Source of the DNA: Taeniopygia guttata
Taxonomy: Eukaryota; Chordata; Aves; Passeriformes; Estrildidae
DNA length: 64,000 nucleotides
Assembly (NCBI RefSeq): GCF_048771995.1
Contig: NC_133063.1
Span: 9,960,001 to 10,024,000 of the forward strand
Direction of reading: 5' to 3'
Shown piece after piece: positions 23,701 through 34,700 of this stretch (positions are counted from its first letter, which is position 1; each line of letters starts with the position of its first letter). Below the pieces are notes generated by a model. The model had not been told where the DNA came from. It saw nothing but the letters and a program-made list of their open reading frames with translations, and did no database searches. A program made the position numbers and the translations under genes.

Positions 23701-25409
23701 GGATTTCAGGCCTTGGAGAGCAGCCAATAGGAACTGCATTCCAGCCCTTCACAGACAGACCTTGTCTCTGCCATGCAGAGCTGCTCAGAATTCTTCTCAG
23801 CAAACTTGGGTCATGTCAAAGTTTAGGGTGTAGCTGCAGTAGTGACTGCAGCTACTTAGATAGGCCATGGAGAGGGGTAGGTCCCTGCAGGCAACAGTGG
23901 CTCCTCCATACCCCACAGGCCTGTGAACTGCGCCTTAGTACCTCTCCCTCTGCTGCCAGCAGGGAGCCCGCACAGACTCTGCACAAAGGGGCTGACTTTT
24001 GCACCAGTAGCACTAAAGGGCATTGTGCTACCGCTTATCTCACAGCACGGGAAGTTCAGAGTCCCTGAGAGTGCCAGGAAAATGACGCCTGCATATGAAA
24101 GTTCAGATCCCATTTCCCACGCGTCAGTGGCTGAGCTGAAGAGCTAGGTCATGGCAGGACTCCAGCCCACATCAGCAATCTTTAGCCACCGAGGGCAAGT
24201 GCTGCCTGCTCAGAAACTTGCATGCAGCTCTGCACTGCACCACAGCTTTGCACTGAAGGAGCTATTTCAGCCTGCCTACAATCAGCATGCAGCCTCCTGT
24301 CTGCAGAGCTTGACTTTTATTAGTGAAAACCTCTTCAGTGGAAAAGGAGGAAACGGATGGAATCCTTTTGGAAGTGTTCCTGCACACATTGACTTTGGGG
24401 ACTTTCTTTCGGCCTGCCAGGCTGCTGCTCTACTGCAACAGGCCAAGGCCACAGCTTTCTCCACAATCCTCAGACACCAGGAATGCCAAGGGTGCCCGTC
24501 CCACTCACCGAAGCGTGCACTTGACTCCTTCCTCCTCGGAGTCGACCTGCCGGGAAGAAGGGAAAATGAACCAGGGGCTGTTAGAAATCTCTCTGTGCTG
24601 AGGAGTCCCACAGAGCAAGTCCAGCCAAGCGGAGAGCGTTTTCCTTTCACAACATCCCTCTGGGAGCAACACTTCTTTAGCACAGCAAGCGAGACTGCAG
24701 GCCACTACCCTAGGCTGTGTCTACCTTTTGCTCAGCTTTGCCACTAAGGAACCAGAAACTTAGCCGAGAAGTTGCAAATTCTTCCTTAGCAGTCCCTGCC
24801 TGCATTCGAGCCTGTTGTCCAGCCTGCAGCTAAAGCAGCTGTTTTCTCCTCTCTTTCCTGGACTTGCTTTTTCTTTTTGTAAATTGCACGCAGCATGTCC
24901 CACGCGGTTGCTGTAAACAATTCCCCACCAAAGCTCCCACCAAACCCCTCTTAGCGCTTGCAGTTCTGTTGGGACACAGCACAGGCCCAGCTCCGGGCTT
25001 CAGGAGCACGCACCAGCTGCTCGGCACTTTGCCCTTCAGCGCAAAGCCAATCCCTCTTGTAGCACACACTGGAGTTGCACTTAGACAGGCACATCCTTAA
25101 AGGATGGAATGCAGAAAAAATGCTGCTTTTCCTCAGTTCTGGAGAGAACCAAACCGTTTTTAGAAGGACGCCTGCAAATCTTGCCCAGTCTGCATTTGGA
25201 AGTTCCCACACCCTGCTAGGCCAGAGACAGCCCCTTTTTAGGTGAAGCTGTTGAAAGGAGCTTCACCAAACAGATGGCATCTTTATGCCATTTTTGTTTC
25301 AATGTGCTGCCCCAAGGAAAAACTTGGATTTACCAGTCAAACGACGAAAAGCTTTCTGAGGAGCCACCAATGAAAAGGCGCTGCTGACTGCTCTACGGAT
25401 TCGCTCCAT
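8587..25409 (-). CDS. Predicted rootletin/CEP250-like coiled-coil to PAK3-like kinase fusion gene
   Basis: Nineteen exons on the minus strand join in phase into 2,130 coding bases (709 residues). N-terminus: 25334-25409 (ATG 25407-25409, [12 protein letters not shown]) and 24509-24546 (38 bases, as in the compact genes). Coiled coil: 23350-23453, 22275-22413, 21919-22112, 20389-20516, 20021-20190, 19152-19223, 18704-18826, 18292-18417. Linker: 17574-17715. Kinase: 15341-15404, 14475-14523, 13048-13157, 12163-12280, 11258-11357, 10633-10829, 10167-10301, 8587-8631. If made, it would be a Ser/Thr kinase carried on a centrosome- or rootlet-type coiled coil. The exons are seen; joining them in one transcript is inferred from phase, order, strand and the collinear compact genes. 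The alternative is a coiled-coil gene ending at 17793 and a separate kinase. Intron 15405-17573 (2.2 kb) holds nothing I recognise. Confidence 0.55.
9596..10018 (+). mobile_element. CR1: CR1 LINE 3' fragment
   Basis: Plus-strand sequence shows the usual CR1 3' phrases: agggccacagaaatgacc, tttagcctggagaagag, ctgcccagagagctggg and, near the end, ttggactagatgacatgcac. It is 5'-truncated and degraded, and sits in the long gene's last intron, opposite to the gene. Confidence 0.7.
14007..14036. repeat. GT/CG microsatellite
   Basis: An alternating GT run interrupted by CG lies in the intron between the glycine-loop and VAIK exons of the long gene. Confidence 0.8.
17793..17843 (-). CDS. Alternative terminal exon of the coiled-coil module
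   Basis: After an acceptor (GGACTGCAG) the phase-0 reading is [16 protein letters not shown], then TAA. It follows exon h in phase and has the same coiled-coil character, so splicing h to this exon gives a 406-residue protein without a kinase. Skipping it and joining h to 17574-17715 gives the kinase fusion. The nearly identical copy at 28127-28177 keeps it open. Confidence 0.5.
   Translation of the reverse strand: MEELTAQLAAQAQCCS
18292..23453 (-). CDS. Coiled-coil module (rootletin/CEP250-like), eight exons a-h
   Basis: Exon c (21919-22112) encodes [19 protein letters not shown] then SERLAEAR. Exon d (20389-20516) has [20 protein letters not shown] and QAKELILG. These fit rootletin/CEP250 repeats with phrases like FEAQQQLSQLE and QAKEVIQG. 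Exon e (20021-20190) is Gln/Glu-rich ([20 protein letters not shown]). Exon g (18704-18826, 41 codons) reads [18 protein letters not shown]. Exon h (18292-18417) reads [20 protein letters not shown]. All are heptad-like without proline. Exon f (19152-19223) depends on a GTACAG donor and is the least certain boundary; without it the frame meets a stop soon after. The acceptor of h (AAG) is also weak. The module is far shorter than full rootletin or CEP250 (about 2,000 or more residues), so it is a partial derivative. Confidence 0.65.
22202..22216. repeat. Run of 15 G (poly-C on the gene strand)
   Basis: A homopolymer 90 bases upstream of the coiled-coil exon c acceptor on the minus strand. It is prone to length error in sequencing. 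Confidence 0.85.
22876..23090 (-). mobile_element. CR1: CR1 LINE 3' fragment
   Basis: Read on the minus strand this fits a degraded CR1 3' end. On the plus strand the phrases are ggtttaggctggcagagacc, ctctagcccagagttcacc and catctggccaggctgctcaa. It lies in the intron between coiled-coil exons a and b. Confidence 0.55.
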
Positions 25410-25439
25410 GGTTTGAGCAGTGCTGCTCACGTCCGTAGG

Positions 25440-25861
25440 CCAGGGGAACAAAAAACGGAAACAAACCCCCTCTTGCACAAGTCTCCAGACTGTGCAAGGA
25501 AAAAAAGGGGAGAAACAGGACACTTGCACAACTCCACAAACTGTGCAAGAAACTACAGACACAAAAGGACACCTGCTGTAATCTGAGAACAGCACAGCTG
25601 AGGTGATCCTCCTGCAATGAGCGCGCCAAGAGCTGCTCTGGACGCTGAGGCCTTGCAGGCACCAGGAGAACCTCCTGCTGACAGCGCTGTTACCTGGCAA
25701 CCCTCTGCTGACATCACAATAGCAGCCGTTCCGGGTTGCTCTGTGGATTCATGCATAGCAAACAAACCTTCTCTGCAGCTGACAGAAAAGAAAAGACTGG
25801 AAAGATCTCCTCTGCCCCAAAGCAGCACAAAAGCCCCTTGCAGTCCATAAGCCACAGCTTG
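25440..25861 (-). promoter_or_regulatory. Promoter/5' UTR of the long gene with a perfect RFX X-box
   Basis: At 25689-25701 the plus strand reads GTTACC-T-GGCAAC, a perfect RFX X-box (GTNRCC-N-RGYAAC). Seven bases further upstream on the gene strand is the 19-base CRE/CAAT-like block (25709-25727), identical to that of the compact genes. RFX X-boxes mark promoters of ciliary and centriolar genes, which suits a rootletin-like coiled coil. A GT donor near 25570 (CAGCAG before GTGTCC) allows a non-coding first exon. Homology to copy A runs out at about 25861. Confidence 0.62.
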
Positions 25862-25898
25862 TTATTTCTATGTTTTTCCCCCCCTCCACGCAGCCCCC

Positions 25899-26215
25899 TG
25901 AATGAATCCGACTAGCTCAGAGATATGGGGCTGTGAGGGGAGGAAATAGCATGAGAGGGAAAAGTATTCAAAAGAGGCTCCTTACCCAGGGTGTTGGAAC
26001 AGCTCTCTTTATTCTGTGGTGTCCATGGAGAGCAGGGCAAAAGAGGAAGAGCAGGAAGTTTCAGGGGTCTATATAGGTTTTGGACAGGGTGGGCACTCCT
26101 GGCTCCCCGCCAACCCCGTTGGGGCAGGGGGGAGGATTCAGGGGTTATCTTGATCAGAGCCACAGAGGCCCTAGGAAAGGGGGGACAAAAGGGTGTCCAG
26201 GAGCTCACCGTAACA
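25899..26215 (-). repeat. 3' LTR of the ERVK-like fossil
   Basis: 317 bases running TG to CA on the minus strand, directly after a purine tract. A TATA-like signal lies near 26066-26082 and a polyadenylation-like AATAAA near 26005-26015. Confidence 0.75.
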
Positions 26216-28084
26216 CCTCCCCCTTATTTGTTAAACAAGGTTACAGGAATTCACTGGGCTCAATTCAACCCCAAGTATGGGTTTCCCACCACCCCATGTT
26301 GGTGGCGTGGTCAGGCCTCCTCAGGTTAGCCAACTCTATGTGGTTGACCTCTGAGGTAGAAGGTGTGAGGCCCTTGATAGCTTTGAAAATCAAGTGACGC
26401 AGAATCCCGAACGCTAGGGTTACAAAGAACAGAATAACAAAGACTAACAAAATTGATCTAACTACAGATGTCCACCACCCCGTGAATCCCCATCCCTTGA
26501 ACATTCTCTTCAGCATTTGCAGGATGACAACTTGCATGGGGTTCATCACAGGGTTGAGTGGAAGGTAGGTTTTCTCTAAAAGGGAAGAACAAACATTTTA
26601 AGAACATGTTAAAGCTTCTGTTTCTGCCGGAAGGAATTCCTGCCTAGGAACTTTCTTCTTCTCCCATCCGGCGGCGTCTTCTCTTTGAAGCATCAGATAC
26701 TTGCTTCTTGTCCCCTTCTGTTTGACCTGGATTCTTGGGGACAAAAGGTTTCACCCACTTCTGGGGAATCCACCGAGGGCCTGAGGGAGTAGCTACACAC
26801 GCATAGCCACGGCCCCAGGTTACAAGTTCATAGGGACCCTTGGTTTCCCAAGTTTCTGGATCCCTAATCAAGACCGGTGGATGCTGAGACAATTTAAACT
26901 GCTTGCCACTGTTAAAGTGACGTACAACCGGTGGACTCATATTTTCAAATGAACAATTCAGAAAATTGATAGTAAACATAGCTTTACAGAGCTTCTCTCG
27001 TGGAGACATCCACGGAGCTGAGCTGTTTTGTTTTTTCAATACCTGCTTGAGCGTCTGGTGTGCACGCTCGACTACAGCTTGACCTGTGGGGGAGTGGGCA
27101 ATGCCAGTCTTATGTTCCACTCCCCACTGCTGGAGAAATTCTAGGAACTCCTTGGATACATACGCTGGGCCATTATCTGTTTTGATCGTTTTTGGCACCC
27201 CCAATACTGAAAATGCTTGCACTAGGTGTTGTTTGACATGTGCAGCCTTTTGTCCTATATGAGCAGAGGCATACACTGCACCTGAGAATGTGTCCACGCT
27301 TACATGAACTCATTCAAGGCGACCAAAACTCTGAATGTGTGTGATGTCTGTCTGCCATACCTCACAGCTGCTAAGGCCTCTGGGGTTTACCCCCATGCCC
27401 AGCGATGGCACGGCCTGGAGCTGACAATTAGGACAGTTGGTCACAATGGCTCGGGCCTGACTCCGTGTTAGCTGGAACTGTCCAATCAAACCTGGTACGT
27501 TCTGGTGGTAATGCTCGTGACTCAGCTTTGCCTGTTGGAAAACATCAGGGAGACTTGCCTTTTCGACTGGTGCAGCGAAGGAGTCTGCTTTTCGGTTCTC
27601 CTCTGCAATCTCACCTGGCAAATCAGTGTGTGACCTCACATGCATCACAAAGAATGGATGTTCTCGGTGCGAGATTTAATAAATTAGCCTTGAGAGTAAC
27701 CTGAAGAGATGTTCATTTTCTATTTCTCTGAGCACAGCCTGCTCCGCCCTGGACACTATACCTGCCACATAGGCAGAGTCTGTCACCAAGTTGAACGGCT
27801 CGGAAAACCTCTCAAAAGCTCTCACCACTGCAGCCAGTTCAGCCACCTGGGGGGATCCCTCCACAAGCTCAGTATCAGCTTCCCAATGCTAAGTCTGTGG
27901 ATTTCTCCAAGTCATCACCAACTTATGGGAAGCCCCAGAGGCATCAGTGAACACTGTGAGAGCCCTGAGCGCCCTCCGGCTCCTTTTCTCTTGAGGAATC
28001 AGGTGGAATTCCTCATTGAACAACATGTGAGACGGGGCATGGACTGATATTTGTCCCCTATAGCTGTCCAGAGATAGCTGGAGA
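25899..28084 (-). mobile_element. ERVK-like (class II) endogenous retrovirus fossil, truncated
   Basis: A retroviral fossil on the minus strand. In order it keeps part of RNase H, integrase (zinc-binding N-terminal part and core), a short piece of envelope transmembrane protein, a purine tract and one 3' LTR. The 5' LTR, gag, protease, most of reverse transcriptase and most of env are absent. It is clearly broken, by large truncations and a few further breaks. With only one LTR its age cannot be estimated from LTR divergence. Its 5' side ends abruptly at the duplicated coiled-coil fragment, marking a rearrangement after insertion. Confidence 0.85.
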
Positions 28085-30197
28085 CTGGCACAGATGCCCC
28101 AGACAGAGCATTTCAAAGGCAAGCACTTAGGAACAGCACTGGGCCTGGGCTGCAAGCCGAGCTGTCAACTCTTCCACCTGCAGTCCAAGCCAAACAAGCA
28201 GTCTGAGACTACAGCTTGTCACAGTCAGCCATAGTGGAGACTGCGAAAGGGAAAGAACAACTTTACACTTCACTCCCTTCTGAGGACTGCATTCACCATG
28301 GACAGGGACAACTTGCCCAGAATCTGCGTGGGTCACCACGCTCACCTGAACAGACCCCTCCAAAAACAAAGCCAGCACTAAGAGGCCAGCAGAAATATAT
28401 TCCCAGGATTGCTGGCTCACCGGCCAAAGCACTAGCCCTGCTGCCCAGGGCAGCAGCTGAGATTCAGCAACCCACTAAGTGTCCTTCTGAGCAGCTGCCA
28501 CGGAGAGCACAGAGCATGGCAGTCAGAGACATTGGTCCCATCCACCTGCTGCTCTGCAGGGGAAAGGCAACAAGGGCAGAGACCACTTGTTGCATGACTG
28601 CACTGCTTCCTCCTCCTTCATTCACCTGCTTTCATCCAGCCAGCCTGTACTGCAGCAGGATCTTGTGCATCCTTTGCACTTCTTCTTTGTGCCTCTTCTC
28701 CATTGCCTCCATCTTCCTCTGAGCTTCCCGCAACTCTGCCTGCAGCTTGTCCTTGATATTCAGGAAGATAAGAGGAATCTTACTGGCATCCGCAATCTCG
28801 TTCAGGTTTCCTCTTTTGCACTCTCAAAAGCATTTGTGTTCAGCCCCTTCCTTCTGCTTCTCTACCCAGCTCTAACCCTGCCATCCTAGCTCTTCTTCCT
28901 GGTGCTCAGCGCTGCAGCCTGCCAGGCTCTGTGCTTCCAGTGCCTGCAATGGTCCTTGCCTCCCCTTTCCTCACGTCTCCAGTTCATGTCCCCATCACTG
29001 CCCTTCCAAGCTCTTCTACCTGGCTAGTCAGGCTCACCTGTCCATTCTGCTGCTCCTTATTCAGCTCCTGCCTCAGCTGCTCTAGCTGCTGCTGCCTTTC
29101 ATTTAGATCTCCCAGCAGCTGGCGCACCTTATCATCTAGAGCAGCCTTCTGGCTCTGGAGCTGCACAGAAACAAAGAGAAGACGGCTTTAAACGTCCCAC
29201 ACACCACTTGTGTGGCAACCAAGACTGATGCGCTCATGCCTTCCAAAAGCAGTTTCTTCTCATTCCTGTATTTACCAAGGGCCAGCTAAGAGACAATCCC
29301 AGAGAGACAGACAGTGTCCAGAGAAGCTGTGCCCATAAGGGGCCCAGAGGAGTCCAAACCAACACACAAACTCTCTTTTCACACTCTGTGCCTCTTGAGT
29401 GTCTCTGCTTCTTTGCCCATCCAGGTTGCATGATGGCAATTTACTGCTTCATCTCAAGCAGCCTTTTCTCCTCTCCCCTCTGTACCTCTGCCACCAAGTT
29501 GATCCATTGCTCCAGCTTCTCCTGTGCCTTCAAACTCTGTTCTTCCAGCTTGCTTTCCTGATGAGTGGAAGAGACACGTCCAGATGAAGTCCCACCAATG
29601 CTCCCCAAAGGAAAAACAGAAGCTTCATCCCTCCAACAACCCCCGCACCTGAAGAGGGCACACTAGTGGCTTTGTGCCCTCCAGCACCTGGGAGGAGCTC
29701 CAGCACGGCTAAGGAAAGGAGAGGTCACCTTCCTTCCCTGCTCTGATGGCTGCCTGTTTCCTGGGCCCCCCCCTTCAGGATTTCTGCCTGTTCTCAGAGG
29801 CTCTGTCCTCAGATTGCCCTGCCCTTTGGTCAAGGAAAAGCTGCAGATGGACTGCAGGATGAGGACGACAGCAGCACCTCGATGACCCAGTCACAAGACA
29901 GGCCACCAGCTGAAGTACCAGCACCAGGAGGCCTGTTGCAACTGCTTCAGGCTCCAAGGGAAGACCTCTGTCCGCTGGGGAAGGACAGAAAGCAAGGAAC
30001 CCAGTTGCTGGGACTGCAGCTGGCAGCAAGGTCAGCAGCAGTCTGCTGCATGGCACCAGTCTGTGGGGAAAATGCTGCCCCTTCACTGCCATGCTTTGGT
30101 GGTAACCACCCAACCTCCTGGGGAACTTGGCTTATGGCCATGCTGAACCTGTGGCTGCATCTACTGTCCCAGCACTGTCCTCTGGGTCTTCACAGGC
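28085..30197 (-). pseudogene. Orphan copy of the 3' coiled-coil exons (f, g, h and terminal exon)
   Basis: Nearly identical to 17751-19865 of the long gene, with only scattered differences. It carries exon f at 29486-29557, g at 29038-29160, h at 28626-28751 and the terminal exon with stop at 28127-28177, all open. No promoter, first exon or upstream coiled-coil exons accompany it. The left border is cut sharply against the ERVK fossil and the right against an LTR-like element at about 30198. It is a recent duplication fragment, transcribed only if it captures an upstream exon, for instance from copy B's neighbourhood. Confidence 0.7.
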
Positions 30198-31167
30198 TTT
30201 ATTGAGACTGTGAAGAGCCCAACTGCACCTGAACACAACCTGCTGACAAAAGCACCAGAGAGGTGCAAAGCACAAATTAAATACAGAGAAGGAGGAGAAC
30301 TGACTTGCCAATGAGAAAACAGTAAGGAGTGGCTCTTGTACAAACTGACAATGAGGGTATCCAACGAGGGAGGAAAGGGGAAGGGGCCCCAGGCCCTCAC
30401 CCAACCACCTGACGCTCTGGATGGAAGCTTCAAGATGTAAGGGAAGGCACACCGAGTGACGGACAAGGCATCTGGGAGGAGACAGGGGAATGTCTCTGTA
30501 CTTAGAGGGTGATGGACACTTGAGGAGGGATGGGAAAACTAGGGATAAACCAAAGGGGCACAGAAGGGGTACAAGGGGATAAACCATTTTAAAATCGAAA
30601 TACAATGAAAATACAATAAAGTATAAAAACACAACTCCACAATCGGGGACTGCTAATACAACAGGAAAGCAGGAGCAGGGTTGAGGCCTGTCACAAAGTG
30701 GGTTAGGGTAGAATCTGGGGAGGCATGGCCAGTGCCCTCATGGCAAGGGCACAGAAAAGAAGGGCAGATGGCAGATGGCTGGTGGCTGGCCTGTGCTCTT
30801 GAGCAGGTTCCATCTCCAGTCCTGTCCTTCTCAAGGATAGTGGGTACAGGGACGTGGCGGATGAATACGAAAACTGGGAAAGGAAGTCTGTTAAATATTG
30901 TGCAACTAAAATTTAAATTTAAATGATCATCAAATATACTGTCAATTGCCACAAAACATCGCACAGTAAATGATTTTGAATCATCACTATATGATGACTA
31001 TATATCTATATATATAGATATCTATACCATATCTATATATTATATCTATATCTATATATTATATACTAATAATGTATCAAACGTACATTGAAACAAAAAA
31101 CCGGAGTCCATGGGAGAGTTTAAAGTCTAGGGGACAAGATAAGGGAAAGGTTAAAATCTAAAGGACA
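30198..31167 (-). mobile_element. LTR-like fossil downstream of copy B
   Basis: Same family as 40509-41668 and 51014-52173, but its low-coordinate end starts inside the element, at a TTTAT run, where the orphan coiled-coil fragment stops. On the minus strand it begins TGTCC at 31167. It contains an AT microsatellite (about 30998-31075). No coding part. It looks like a solo LTR cut short by the rearrangement. Confidence 0.5.
30998..31075. repeat. TATATC/TATATA microsatellite
   Basis: A low-complexity AT repeat inside the LTR-like element. It is longer here than in its counterparts at about 41518-41572 and 52023-52077. Confidence 0.75.
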
Positions 31168-31682
31168 TTGCCCCAAGAAGTCCTCCAGCAGGCCCACAGG
31201 CCTCCACAGTGGCTCACGCAGCTCCAAACTGCACAAGTCTTCACTCCCACATGTTGGCCTTAGTTCCCGTGGCAGAACTTGCCTTCCCACGGGACGCTCA
31301 CCTGTGCCCGAGCCTGTGGAGAAGCCCGGCTCCCTCCCCCTCTGCCCACAGCAGCACAGACACTCCCAACCTTTCCCAAGAGCTGCAACACAACCACAGC
31401 CACAGCAGCATGCCCTGCACTGCCACCACTGCTCTGCTCCATTTTGCCCCACTCTGCTCCTCTAGTCACTGCTGCCAGCCTGTCTCTCCACTAGAGGTTG
31501 TGGCCTGGAGGCACCAAAGTCAGAAGACCTTTGCCCACTTCCAGACCATGCCACAAACCCCAAAGATGGCTTTTCCCACATTTAAGAAACACCTGACCAT
31601 TCAGAAGCAAATTTAGAGCTTATGCACAGCATGAGAACAAAGGGAGGCTTCCAGCACAGTGAAGGTTTTATGTATTACCGTA

Positions 31683-31688
31683 TTTATT
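31683..31688 (-). terminator. Polyadenylation signal of copy B
   Basis: AATAAA on the minus strand, 80 bases after the stop codon. The same signal recurs at 42184-42189 (C) and 52689-52694 (D). Confidence 0.6.
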
Positions 31689-31768
31689 TACACTATCAGT
31701 CTAAACAAACTAGAAACTACGAGCTATCAACTAGAAACTACAAAAAACACCAATGGCCTCTTGCAGGG

Positions 31769-34700
31769 CTAGTATCTCCTGTCGGCCATAAACTGCTGCG
31801 TCGCCATGATCAGAGGCGTCAGGCTGGAGGTCGGCTTGGCTGAGGTTACAAAAGGATGCTGCCCAAAGAGAAAAAGAAGAAATTAATTTCTACTGACCTC
31901 ACAGGCTGAAACTGGCTTTCTCTGGCAAGCAGAAAGATACACAAAGGAGGGCATTCTGTGCACCTCTGTCTCCACATCCAGGACCATGCTACATGAGCCA
32001 AACATGGCTCCCAATCCCACAAATCCATTAACCCAGATGGCTTCAGCTGAATGAGATTTGGTCTAGGCGACCTGGAAAGGCTCCTTCCAACCCATACCAG
32101 GCCAGGGTTCTCCTCTGTTTTCCTTTGAAAAGCCCCCAGACTGGAGATTCTCAGCAGCAGGGCCCATCTGCCGCCTTGGACTTGAGCAGACGAGGAGCCC
32201 CTGGCAGCGGGCGGCCGGCGCACCCGGCAGCCGCTTTGCCTTTTACCTGCTGAAGTTCCTGGGCAGACCAGCGCCTGTCCTCGTCTGTCTCCAGGCAGCA
32301 GCAGAGAAAGTCTCGCAGCCAAGCCGACTGTTGCCTGGGCTTCTGCAGCTTCGGGGTGCCCCTGGTGCTTATCAGCTGCTGAACCTGGAGAAGAAGGAAA
32401 TGCCACGCTCCACCTGTCTCCTTCACACGCCAAACTGCTCACACAGACCCCACTGGACAAGCTCCACTCCCCAGTGGCTCTTTACTCCCTGGCAGAGGGA
32501 GGGAGATACCTTTCCTACCCCTACTAAAAGAACCCAAAGCCAGAGGCAGCCGTAGCCAGTCCAACATGCAAAGGCTCTTGCCTTGACCCCTGATTTCATT
32601 GGCTGATGGAATTAGGAGCAACTCCATCAGCAGCAGCACACTTTGCTTCTCTCAGCACTGACACCAGCTCTACAGGTGAGGTGGAAGACAGACTTTAATC
32701 TAACTTTACTATTTCCAAGGATTCCTCCCATAAATTGCAGCTCACTGCTCCTTTAGGTAAAGCTGCTCACTGCTCTCTTAGGCAAAGCTTCCACCAAGGA
32801 AAAGGCATAGTGATTTTCTTGTGCTATTCATGATGAAATGCCAAGGGGATAATCTGGGCAAGAAGCATAAGAGACTATGCAGCCTGGCACCTATCATTGT
32901 CAGGTGTTAGCAAGCTTCCCAGGCAGCAGAATGGGAGTAGATTTAGTCAGAGTGACAGGAGCATCTGAGGGTAGTTGCAGCGTACCGTGCGGGAGGTGTT
33001 CATCAGGTAAGGAGGTGCTCCTTCCACCATCTCGATCCCCACAATGCCAAAGGACCAGATGTCCACTTTGGGGCCGTAGGGCTTCCCTGTGAAAATTTCT
33101 GGCGCCATCCAGTGAGTAGTCCCAACAGCTGAACTCCGTTTGCTCTGCTCAGCGGTGAGCTGAGCAGCAAGGCCAAAATCAGCTGAGGAGAAAAAACACT
33201 CACATCAAGCCAGCTTGAAAAAGGAAAGCAAAGAAAAGAATTCCCCACTGAATCAATGTCTAAGAAGGCAGCGTGGAATCCAGCTGTACCAGGGGCATGC
33301 TGCTATTCCTCGAGCCTGCAGCTGAGGAAATACGCAATTGGCCACTTTGCAAAAGCCCCCGACTTCAGGCAGTGGCTTTTAGTCCCCTGAAGCTATTAGA
33401 CTGCTGCTGCCTTGCTGGGGAAGGGACACACACAAGCCAAAGGCACTCCTGACCCCTTCTGCCCAGCTACAGCTCCCTGCACCTTGTGGCTGTGCTCTGC
33501 GCTCGCAGCAGGGCAGCCTGCACTGCCACAGGCACCAGGGAAGCGGCAGCACCCAAAGGCAGCCCCACACCGCAGCCCGCCACGGCTGAGCCTGGCCAGC
33601 AACACCCACCCAACTTGACAGAGCCGTCCAAGCCCAGGAGAATGTTGTGGCTTTTGATGTCTCGGTGGATCACTTGCTTGCAGTGAAGGAAATCCAGGCC
33701 TTGCAGGCACTGAGAGAGGAAAAAGAAACACGAGCCTGAGTGGATTGCGTCCCACAAGCAGGGCAGTGGCACACCTGCAAGACTGACTTCCTGGGGGTTG
33801 GTGAGCCACGGCAGGCCAGGCTGCTGGCAAAGGCAGCAGAGCTGGCTGCTCCAACACGAGGACAGCAGAGCTTTTCTAAGGGCGTGGCTGTTTGCTTTTG
33901 AAAGGGAAAGGGCAATTGTTGCTCTGGCCAGTGCCCTGCAAACACAGACTCAAGGTGCACTGCTGCAGTGCCTGTACTCTCTGCAGCCAGACAACAGTGT
34001 CTGCTTTTGCAAACACCACTTGGGGTGCAAGGCTCTCCTTTGAGGCTGAGCTCTGTGAGAGTCCTGTGAGGATCTCTTTGTCTTTGCCACTTGCTCAACA
34101 TGGTGCCACCAGCCACTTTGCTCTTGTGGGGAAGGAATGCAGCACACACAGGCTCCAGGCAAGGCTTTAGAGAGGCAAACACAAACACACTAGAAGAAGG
34201 GCAGGCACATTGGCAGGCACTTCATCTGCTCTTGCTACTGCCCGGCGTAAGAGAAAGGCAGAAAGGAAGCTTGGAAGGGGAAATCTCTCCTCTCCTTATC
34301 ACCCATTTGGAAGAGCCGTCCCAACCAAGCCATGGGAAGCACAAGCGCCATCCCTTACCTCCCGAGAGACAGCTGCTATCTCTCCTTCTGCCATATGAGT
34401 CTCCCTAATGACATCGTGTAAAGAACCTCCGTCCATGTATTCCATCACCAGCCAGAGTTCCTCATCCACCAGGTAGCTGAAAGGAGGAAACAACAGCCTG
34501 GAGATGAAGGTGTGCACTTACATGACCTGATGGACTCTTGCTCCTGTGTCTCTCTCAGAGGAAGACAGGAGGAATAATCATTCACAATGCTCTACAGGGC
34601 TTGAACTCTGCGCAGTCTAAAGGCTGCTTGGTATCCACACCAATGTAACAGGCCAAGGGAAATACAATCTACAGCGCTTTGTCAGCACTGGAGACCCGTG

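Noticed and set aside
25899-28084. Domesticated retroviral gene
   Set aside because: The pieces are truncated and decayed with no sign of a preserved host-used frame, so it is treated as a fossil.
32010-32100. CR1-like tail in the last intron of each compact copy
   Set aside because: Phrases such as ggctccttccaaccca resemble a CR1 3' end, but the stretch is too short and worn to call with confidence.
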